From: CAVYXF01 sp963772335
GTDB lineage: Bacteria > Pseudomonadota > Alphaproteobacteria > Rhizobiales > Rhodomicrobiaceae
Assembly: GCA_963772335.1 (NCBI GenBank)
Contig: CAVYXF010000004.1
Coordinates: 62,001 to 126,000 of the forward strand
Length of the DNA: 64,000 nt
Direction: 5' to 3'
This document shows positions 57,884 to 64,000 of this stretch, piece after piece. Each line of letters starts with the position of its first letter. Within the stretch, counting starts at the first letter, position 1. The notes under the pieces were generated by a model. The model saw nothing but the letters and a program-made list of their open reading frames with translations. It was not told the DNA's origin and made no database searches. The position numbers were made by a program, and so were the translations under genes.

Positions 57884-58604
57884 AAACGGCGCCGAGCAGA
57901 TATTCGATATTCCCCGACTGGCCGGTGATCGGCGAAACCATGCCCTCGACCTGCCGCCAGCCGGGCTGCGCTGTGACGAAGCGCTCGACGCTCGCCAGTG
58001 CTTCGGCGCGCGCTGCCTCGCTTTTCACGATGCCGCCCTTGCCAACCGCCTCACGTCCCGCCTCGAATTGCGGCTTCACCAGCAGCACGGCCCAGGCGCC
58101 GGGAACGGCGAGAGCAAACACCGCCGGCAGGACTTTCGTTAGCGAGATGAAGCTCACATCTGCGGTGATCGCATCGATAGGCCGCGAGATGACCGAACGA
58201 TCGAGAGTACGCGCATCGGTGTCCTCCAGCACGGTGACGCGGCTGTCCTCGCGCAGCGAAGCGTGAAGCTGCCCGGTCCCGACGTCCACGGCGTAGACAC
58301 GGGCCGCGCCAGCTTGCAGAAGTGCCTGCGTGAAGCCGCCCGTCGAGGCGCCGATATCGAGCGCTGTCCGCCCTGCCGCATCGAAGCCGAATGCCTGGAG
58401 TGCCGCGATGAGCTTCAAGTTACCGCGCGAGACATAGCCACTCCAATCCTCCGCGATGGCGATCTCGGCGTCTTCAGGCGCAGTGAAACCGGCACGCATG
58501 ACCGGCCGGCCATTCACGGTCACCAGACCGCGCAGGATCAGATCGCGGGCCCGCGAGCGTGACGGCACGAGCCTCCTTTCGGTCATGAGCTGGTCAAGGC
58601 GCAT
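57873..58604 (-). CDS. tlyA: TlyA-family rRNA 2'-O-methyltransferase/hemolysin
   Basis: Started at 58604 (GAGGG upstream), the protein has 243 residues. An S4 RNA-binding domain (MRLDQLMTERRLVPSRSRARD) precedes an FtsJ-type Rossmann domain with DIGASTGGFTQAL and the catalytic KPQFE. Members methylate 16S and 23S rRNA. The dxs gene is the usual neighbour and lies 600 bases upstream, beyond an inserted SET gene. Confidence 0.92.
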   Translation of the reverse strand: MRLDQLMTERRLVPSRSRARDLILRGLVTVNGRPVMRAGFTAPEDAEIAIAEDWSGYVSRGNLKLIAALQAFGFDAAGRTALDIGASTGGFTQALLQAGAARVYAVDVGTGQLHASLREDSRVTVLEDTDARTLDRSVISRPIDAITADVSFISLTKVLPAVFALAVPGAWAVLLVKPQFEAGREAVGKGGIVKSEAARAEALASVERFVTAQPGWRQVEGMVSPITGQSGNIEYLLGAVYAP

Positions 58605-58708
58605 TTTTCCCTCGCTCGATGATAGTGGCGGCCTTAATGTGCGCGACCGCGCGGGGAGAGCGGCGCGCGAACCGACAATCAGCCAACCAACTCCTGAAAG
58701 GTGAGGCG

Positions 58709-59221
58709 ATGGAGCGGACGTCCTATTCCTATCTATCACCCAAATGCGCCGTGGTGAAAGCACCGGAAAAGGGCGGCTATGCCGTGCGGGCGACCGCCCC
58801 GATCGCCAAGGCCGAGGTCATCGCCGTGTGGGGCGGTGCAATCGTGGGGGCCGACGAGCTGGCCGGTCTTGCCCCGGAATATCGAGAGCATACGCTACAG
58901 GTGGAGGAGGGGCTGTTCCTCGCCTCGCTCATCCCGGACGATGCCGCCGACTACGTCAACCATAGCTGCGCGCCCAATGCCGGGCTGTTAGGCCAGATCG
59001 TGCTCGTCGCGATGCGCGACATCGGCGTGGGGGAGGAAGTCACCTTCGACTACGCCATGACGGATGGCGACCCCTACGATGAATTCCCGTGCGTGTGCGG
59101 CGCCGGTAATTGCCGGGGCAGGGTCACCGGCAATGACTGGCGGCTACCCGAGCTTTGGCACCGCTATGCCGGCTATTTCTCGCCCTATCTCCAGCGCCGC
59201 ATCGAGCAACTGCGCGGCTAA
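58709..59221 (+). CDS. SET-domain protein (lysine methyltransferase-like)
   Basis: Started at 58709, with AGGTGAGG upstream, the protein has 170 residues. It has KGGYAVRATAPIAKAE, then VNHSCAPNAG and the DYAMTD tyrosine, which make the SAM and lysine channel of SET domains, then a post-SET-like CVCGAGNC zinc cluster with three Cys. Bacterial members methylate ribosomal or other proteins. It is on the opposite strand between tlyA and dxs and overlaps the dxs stop by four bases. Confidence 0.85.
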   Translation: MERTSYSYLSPKCAVVKAPEKGGYAVRATAPIAKAEVIAVWGGAIVGADELAGLAPEYREHTLQVEEGLFLASLIPDDAADYVNHSCAPNAGLLGQIVLVAMRDIGVGEEVTFDYAMTDGDPYDEFPCVCGAGNCRGRVTGNDWRLPELWHRYAGYFSPYLQRRIEQLRG

Positions 59222-61131
59222 GCCTTTTCGCCCGTCCCGATGATCTGGCTGCGGCCGAGCGCCTTGAACACGCAGTCTACGACCGACTTGGCGTCAAGGC
59301 CGGCCTGCTCATACATCTTTTCCGGCTTATCGTGGTCGATGAAGCGATCGGGCAGAGTGAGCGTGCGAACCTTCAGGCCGTCATCCAGGAGGCCGTCGCG
59401 GGAGAGGAAATGCAGCACCTGCGCGCCGAAACCGCCCACCGAGCCTTCCTCCAGCGTGACCACCACCTCGTGATGGCGGCAGAGCTGACGGATGAGCGCC
59501 GCATCGAGCGGCTTAGCAAAACGGGCATCCGCCACCGTCGTCGAAAGGCCATAAGATGCGAGCTGGTCGGCAGCTTTCAGCGACTCCGGGAGGCGTCCAC
59601 CGAACGACAGGAGCGCAACGGCTGAGCCTTCGCGCAGGACACGGCCTTTGCCAATCTCGAGCGGCACGCCTTCCTCGGGCATATCGACGCCCATACCCTC
59701 GCCTCGCGGATAGCGGAAGGCGGAAGGGCGGTCGTCGATCGCAGCGGCGGTTGCAACCATATGCACCAGCTCAGCCTCATCCGCAGCGGCCATCACCACA
59801 AAATCCGGGAGGCAGCCGAGATAGGCGACGTCGAACGAACCGGCATGGGTCGGGCCATCGGCGCCAACGAGCCCGGCACGATCAATGGCAAAGCGCACCG
59901 GCAGCTTCTGAATGGCGACATCGTGCACCACCTGGTCATAGGCGCGCTGCAGGAAGGTGGAGTAGATCGTGGCGAAGGGTTTGTAGCCTTCGGCCGCGAG
60001 ACCAGCGGCGAAAGTCACGCCATGCTGCTCGGCGATGCCGACATCAAAGCAGCGGTCGGGAAACTCCTTGCCGAACAGGTCGAGCCCGGTGCCCGACGGC
60101 ATCGCGGCGGTGATGGCGACGATCTTGTCGTCCTTACGTGCCTCCTTGATCAGGCTCTGCGCGAACACCTTCGTGTAGGAGGGTGCGTTGCTCTTGGCTT
60201 TGGCCTGGGCGCCGGTAATCACATTGAATTTGCTGACGCCATGATATTTGTCCGCCGATTTCTCGGCCGGCTGGTAGCCTTTGCCCTTTTTGGTAACGCA
60301 ATGCACCAGGATCGGCCCGAAATGAGCATCGCGGACATTGCGTAGCACGGGGAGCAGGTGATCGAAATTGTGCCCGTCGATCGGGCCGACATAATAGAAG
60401 CCGAGCTCCTCGAAGAGCACGCCCCCCGACCAGAAATTACGAGTGTATTCCTCCGCGCGCGCCGCCCGGCGCTCCCAATCCTTGGGCAGGCGTTTGGCAA
60501 GATGGCGAACGACGTCGCGGATGTGAAGATAGGTTTCGCTCGATGCGATGCGCGCCAGATAGGCGCTGAACGCGCCGACTGGCGGGGCGATGGACATGTC
60601 GTTGTCGTTGAGGATGACGATCAGGCGCTTGTCCATGGCGCCGGCATTGTTCATCGCCTCATAGGCCATGCCCGCGCTCATCGCGCCGTCGCCGATCACG
60701 GCAATGACGTTGTGCCCTTCGCCTTTGAGATCGCGCGCCACCGCCATGCCAAGCCCGGCCGAAATCGAGGTGGAGGAATGGGCGGCGCCGAACGGATCGT
60801 ATTCGCTCTCGGCGCGCTTGGTGAAGCCAGAAAGGCCCCCACCCTGACGCAGGGTGCGAATGCGGTCACGGCGACCGGTCAGGATTTTGTGCGGGTAGGC
60901 CTGGTGGCCCACATCCCAGATCAACTTGTCGCGCGGGGTATCGAACAGATAATGCAGAGCCACAGAAAGCTCGACCACGCCGAGACCGGCGCCAAGGTGA
61001 CCACCGGTTACCGAGACCGCATCAATGGTCTCTCTGCGCAGCTCATCGGCAATCTGCGGAAGATCTTTGTCAGTAAACTCACGCAGGTCTTCAGGTGTAC
61101 GGATCTGATCGAGAAGCGGTGTTTCACTCAT
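59218..61131 (-). CDS. dxs: 1-Deoxy-D-xylulose-5-phosphate synthase
   Basis: Started at 61131, the protein has 637 residues, the usual length. VTGGHLGAGLGVVEL is the N-terminal catalytic loop, IGDGAMSAGMAYEAMNN the thiamine-diphosphate motif, and DRAGLVGADGPTHAGSFD the DXS-specific loop with its His and Asp. It makes DXP from pyruvate and glyceraldehyde 3-phosphate, the first step of the MEP isoprenoid pathway. xseB lies about 110 bases upstream. Confidence 0.97.
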   Translation of the reverse strand: MSETPLLDQIRTPEDLREFTDKDLPQIADELRRETIDAVSVTGGHLGAGLGVVELSVALHYLFDTPRDKLIWDVGHQAYPHKILTGRRDRIRTLRQGGGLSGFTKRAESEYDPFGAAHSSTSISAGLGMAVARDLKGEGHNVIAVIGDGAMSAGMAYEAMNNAGAMDKRLIVILNDNDMSIAPPVGAFSAYLARIASSETYLHIRDVVRHLAKRLPKDWERRAARAEEYTRNFWSGGVLFEELGFYYVGPIDGHNFDHLLPVLRNVRDAHFGPILVHCVTKKGKGYQPAEKSADKYHGVSKFNVITGAQAKAKSNAPSYTKVFAQSLIKEARKDDKIVAITAAMPSGTGLDLFGKEFPDRCFDVGIAEQHGVTFAAGLAAEGYKPFATIYSTFLQRAYDQVVHDVAIQKLPVRFAIDRAGLVGADGPTHAGSFDVAYLGCLPDFVVMAAADEAELVHMVATAAAIDDRPSAFRYPRGEGMGVDMPEEGVPLEIGKGRVLREGSAVALLSFGGRLPESLKAADQLASYGLSTTVADARFAKPLDAALIRQLCRHHEVVVTLEEGSVGGFGAQVLHFLSRDGLLDDGLKVRTLTLPDRFIDHDKPEKMYEQAGLDAKSVVDCVFKALGRSQIIGTGEKA

Positions 61132-61239
61132 ACTCAAACATCTCTCATCAAGCGCCGGCATCTCCTCCGGCCGAGACGAGATTGGCCTAATTTTTCAGCT
61201 GATTCACGTAAATTCGGTCGAATAGGTAACACGTCTGCG

Positions 61240-61536
61240 TCACTGGGCCACATCCAGCGGGGCCGATCCCGTAGGCTGGCCCTGGGCATCGAGGGTGATC
61301 TTCTCGACTTTCGCCTCGATCCGCCGAAGGAGCTGCTCGCAATGCGCTCTCAGCGCCTCGCCCCGCTCGTAAAGCGCGATTGAGGGCTCCAGCTCGACAT
61401 CGCCGCGCTCCAGCTTGCCGACGATCTGCTCAAGCTCTTTCAAAGCCTGCTCGAAGCTCAAACCGGCAATATCGGAATTGTCGCGCTTGCCTCCGGCGTC
61501 ATCGCCATTGCGCGGCACGGATGGATTGCTTTTCAT
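61240..61536 (-). CDS. xseB: Exodeoxyribonuclease VII small subunit
   Basis: The 98-residue protein has the XseB pattern: LSFEQALKELEQIVGKLERGDVELEPSIALYERGE. With XseA it degrades single-stranded DNA. It overlaps the HDAC-like gene by four bases and precedes dxs; this order (HDAC, xseB, dxs) is common in alphaproteobacteria. Confidence 0.95.
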   Translation of the reverse strand: MKSNPSVPRNGDDAGGKRDNSDIAGLSFEQALKELEQIVGKLERGDVELEPSIALYERGEALRAHCEQLLRRIEAKVEKITLDAQGQPTGSAPLDVAQ

Positions 61537-62468
61537 TTGCTGGCCTCCATCAGAGTCTTCACATGCACGCCTACCGAACCGGCAAGGCCGCGCAGATCAT
61601 AGCCACCTTCAAGCATCGACACTACGCGCCCGCCTGCAGTTTCCTCGGCAATTTCCAGAAGTTTGGCGGTCGCCCAGCCGAAATCCTCTTCTAGGAGCAT
61701 CAAATTGGCCAGCGGGTCGTTGCGATGGGCGTCAAACCCTGCCGAAATAAGCACGATATCGGGGCGGAAGTTCCGAAGCGCCGGAAGCACGCGCTCATTG
61801 AAGGCCGCCTTGAACTTGTCGCCGCCATCGCCTGCACGCAGCGGCGCGTTACAGATATTGTCCGCCACGCCGGTTTCGTCCGGTGCGCCCGTGCCCGGAT
61901 AAAGCGGCATCTGGTGGGTGGAGGCGAAAAAAAGATCCTTGTCGCTCCAATAGGCCGCCTGCGTGCCGTTGCCGTGGTGGACATCGAAATCGACCACAGC
62001 GACGCGCTCCGCTCCGTGCTGTTGGCGGGCGTATTTGCCGGCGATCGCGATGTTAGAGAACAGGCAGAACCCCATCGCGCGGGACGGCTCGGCATGATGC
62101 CCGCAGGGCCTCACCGCGCAGAAGGCGTTCTTCGCCTTGCCCTGCATTACGGCATCGACAGCCCGCAGGCCCGCGCCAACCGCCCGCAGGCCCGCCTCGA
62201 GCGAGCCGGGCGACATCACCGTGTCGCCATCCAGATAGATGAGACCTTGCTCGGGCACTGCGTCGCGGATCGACTCGATATATTCCGCCGGGTGCACGAG
62301 TTTGAGCAGCTCGAAGTCGGATTGTGGGGCCTCTTCGCGGACGAGCTCCTTGAAGAGCTCGTGGCCCATCACAGCGTCGATGGCGCGCATCCGGTCTGGC
62401 CGCTCAGGATGGCCTGGACCGGTATCGTGATCCTTAAAGGCGGGGTGGGTCAGATACAGTGTAGACAT
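61533..62468 (-). CDS. Histone deacetylase superfamily (acetylpolyamine amidohydrolase-like) hydrolase
   Basis: The 311-residue protein has all family motifs: RPCGHHAE with the catalytic His pair, DFDVHHGNGTQ with Asp and His zinc ligands, and SAGFDAHRNDPL with the last Asp. Bacterial members deacetylate acetylpolyamines or acetoin-pathway proteins. It opens the xseB-dxs operon. The physiological substrate is not shown. Confidence 0.92.
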   Translation of the reverse strand: MSTLYLTHPAFKDHDTGPGHPERPDRMRAIDAVMGHELFKELVREEAPQSDFELLKLVHPAEYIESIRDAVPEQGLIYLDGDTVMSPGSLEAGLRAVGAGLRAVDAVMQGKAKNAFCAVRPCGHHAEPSRAMGFCLFSNIAIAGKYARQQHGAERVAVVDFDVHHGNGTQAAYWSDKDLFFASTHQMPLYPGTGAPDETGVADNICNAPLRAGDGGDKFKAAFNERVLPALRNFRPDIVLISAGFDAHRNDPLANLMLLEEDFGWATAKLLEIAEETAGGRVVSMLEGGYDLRGLAGSVGVHVKTLMEASK

Positions 62469-62520
62469 AAGACCAGCTCACCACGCTTTCACAGATTCGG
62501 CAAGTTCCGGTGCCCATTCC

Positions 62521-63384
62521 TCACGCGCGCGCTTTCAGGCTGACAGGCGCTGGGCTATCGTCCGGCACGAAGAAATCCTGCATCAGGTCGACGCTCGGGT
62601 CGACGCGGTAGCGCTCGAAATCGGTCATGCCATCGGCGGCAAGCAGGGTATCGTCGATGAGAAACTGGCCGGTGAAGCTGCGCGAAGGCTGAGTAAGGAT
62701 GAGATGCGCGGCGTCGGCAACGATCTCGGGCGTACGACTGGCACGCATGATGCGATCGCCGCCGAGCAGATTGTTGACGGCAGCCGTGGCGATGGTCGTG
62801 CGGGGCCACAGTGCGTTCACAGCGATGCCTTGAGGCTTCAGCTCCTCCGCGAGGCCGAGCACACAGAGGCTCATGCCGAATTTGGCAAGAGAATAGGCCA
62901 GATGCGGCGCGAACCATTTCGCCTTGATGTCGAGCGGCGGCGACAGCATGAGGATGTGCGGATTGGCGGCCTTGGCCAGATGCGGCATGCAGAGTTTCGA
63001 GGCGAGATAAGTTCCGCGAGTATTGATCTGGTGCATCAGATCGAAGCGGCTCATCGCAGTATCCACGGTGCGGCCGAGATTGATGGCGCTCGCATTGTTG
63101 ACCAGGATGTCGATGCCGCCGAAGATTGCCGCGGTTCTCTCCACGGCGGCCGCAAGCTGGTCTTCGAAGCGGATGTCGCACGCCAAGGGAAGCGCCTTGC
63201 CGCCCGCCTTCTCGATCTCCTCGGCCGCGGTATAGATGGTGCCGGGGAGCTTGGGATGCGGCTCCGCCGTCTTGGCGGCGATGGCGATATTGGCGCCGTC
63301 GCGCGCGGCCCTGAGGGCAATCTCAAGGCCAATGCCGCGGCTACCGCCGGTGATAAACAGTGTTTTGCCCTGAAGCGTCTCCAT
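62521..63384 (-). CDS. SDR-family oxidoreductase (HSDL2-like)
   Basis: Started at ATG 63384 behind GGGGAGAGG, the protein has 287 residues. TGGSRGIGLE binds NAD(P), NNASAINLG is the structural NNAG motif, and YSLAKFG carries the catalytic Tyr and Lys. The C-terminal part (FLIDDTLLAADGMTDFERY) resembles the HSDL2-type short-chain dehydrogenases. The substrate is unknown. Confidence 0.88.
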   Translation of the reverse strand: METLQGKTLFITGGSRGIGLEIALRAARDGANIAIAAKTAEPHPKLPGTIYTAAEEIEKAGGKALPLACDIRFEDQLAAAVERTAAIFGGIDILVNNASAINLGRTVDTAMSRFDLMHQINTRGTYLASKLCMPHLAKAANPHILMLSPPLDIKAKWFAPHLAYSLAKFGMSLCVLGLAEELKPQGIAVNALWPRTTIATAAVNNLLGGDRIMRASRTPEIVADAAHLILTQPSRSFTGQFLIDDTLLAADGMTDFERYRVDPSVDLMQDFFVPDDSPAPVSLKARA

Positions 63385-63601
63385 GCGTCCTCTCCCCAGC
63401 GCTATGATGCACTCAACCCGGCGCTTTAGCACAATAGCGCAGGCTGGCCGGAAATGCTTCGCGGTCTAGCGGCTACGCGCGAAAGCGGGAATCCCGTCAT
63501 GCCGAGGACGGTCGCTGGCTAAACGAGAGAGCCGGTTTGGCGCGCCGGCCAAACCGTTGCGATGCGAGCGCGCCGGCTATGCTCAGACAGACTTAAGGGC
63601 C

Positions 63602-64000
63602 TCAGGCCGCTGCGCGCTCCCGCGCCGGGCTTTTCAGTGCCGCGATCAGCTCTTGTTCGCGGGCCTTTGCCTTCACAACGGATGCCGTCTTTATCGGACC
63701 GAAGCCGCGGATCTGCTCCGGCAACGCGGCAAGTGCAATGGCGGTCTCATAAGTCTCCGGGCTCAGGGCGCGCGCGATATCGTCCAGAGCAGCCTCATAT
63801 TCTGCGATCAGCCGCCGCTCCATCTTTCGCTCGGCATTAAAGCCGAAGATGTCCCAGCGCGTACCGCGCAGGCCCTTCATCCTGGCAAGCAGACGGAAGG
63901 CGGTCATCATCCATGGACCGAACCGCATCTTGCGCGGCCGGCCGGTTTCCGGATCGGGCTTGGCGAGCAGCGGCGGGGCGAGATGAAATTCCAGCCGATA
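63602..64000 (-). CDS. Indolepyruvate ferredoxin oxidoreductase, C-terminal part (DUF6537)
   Basis: The frame is open from the window edge to a stop at 63602 and gives the last 132 residues of a longer protein. It contains LEFHLAPPLLAKPDPETG and MRFGPWMMTAFRLLARMKGLRG, the DUF6537 C-terminal domain fused to fused-subunit indolepyruvate oxidoreductases of proteobacteria. The enzyme degrades aryl or branched pyruvates to acyl-CoA. The catalytic domains lie outside the window. Confidence 0.85.
   Translation of the reverse strand, partial: YRLEFHLAPPLLAKPDPETGRPRKMRFGPWMMTAFRLLARMKGLRGTRWDIFGFNAERKMERRLIAEYEAALDDIARALSPETYETAIALAALPEQIRGFGPIKTASVVKAKAREQELIAALKSPARERAAA

Overview
The window is GC-rich, gene-dense chromosomal DNA from an alphaproteobacterium, most likely of the order Hyphomicrobiales (Rhizobiales). 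The order is inferred from several things together: a ROSE-type RNA thermometer in front of an Hsp20 gene, rhizobial-style intergenic palindromes, an alphaproteobacterial MCE/Mla lipid-transport operon, a DUF6537-type indolepyruvate oxidoreductase, and a tlyA/RlmD-family pair next to dxs. Most genes are housekeeping or envelope functions. No phage, insertion sequence, CRISPR array, rRNA or tRNA was recognised.

Layout. 1-5171 (minus) is an exopolysaccharide locus: Wzz-like co-polymerase, CpsD-like ATPase, outer-membrane export protein, Wzy-like membrane protein and a partial GH5 glycosidase. 5569-12855 holds a secreted EEP-family phosphohydrolase, an LpxH-like hydrolase overlapping a GT4 glycosyltransferase, a threonine dehydratase, an orphan family, an MFS carrier and a dipeptide epimerase. 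12951-16545 is the Mla-type operon, followed by a tandem-CDGSH protein. 17104-17740 has a small ORF and an unexplained structured stretch ending in a strong terminator. 17751-23323 carries purA, azlCD, hisI, folE, a NifU-like protein and an ornithine-cyclodeaminase homologue. 23474-24742 has small secreted proteins and YbaN. 25080-32318 has a frameshifted quinone oxidoreductase, a GT39 protein, a Sel1 protein, palindromic repeats, alaS and a TauE/SafE-type permease. 32349-38361 has SulP, YidD, a CPBP protease, a YXWGXW protein and a YadGH-type exporter. 38754-45431 has a coiled-coil orphan, a CAP protein, a hybrid histidine kinase, a HisE-like protein, an AAG glycosylase and a GST.

45754-50720 is the most interesting accessory region. 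A minus-strand operon encodes an ABC permease (5' truncated), its ATPase (frameshifted), an N-terminally extended ureohydrolase resembling the Ni-dependent guanidine hydrolase type, and a protein with 15 histidines in its first 29 residues. I read this as a candidate guanidine or guanidine-like uptake and hydrolysis module with its own metal-handling protein. 52922-54781 holds three small secreted repeat proteins, two of which share an Asn/Gly-rich repeat. 55989-56649 is a textbook heat-shock unit: sigma-32 promoter, ROSE thermometer, hsp20, terminator. 56655-64000 has an RlmD/TrmA-family gene (two frameshifts), tlyA, a SET protein, dxs, xseB, an HDAC-like hydrolase, an SDR and the end of an indolepyruvate oxidoreductase.

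Six single-base frame breaks are visible in five genes, five of them one extra base and one a missing base, and none lies in a long homopolymer. A seventh possible break separates Wzz from its kinase. They may reflect assembly errors rather than real decay, so genes marked pseudogene should be read as 'frame-broken as given'.
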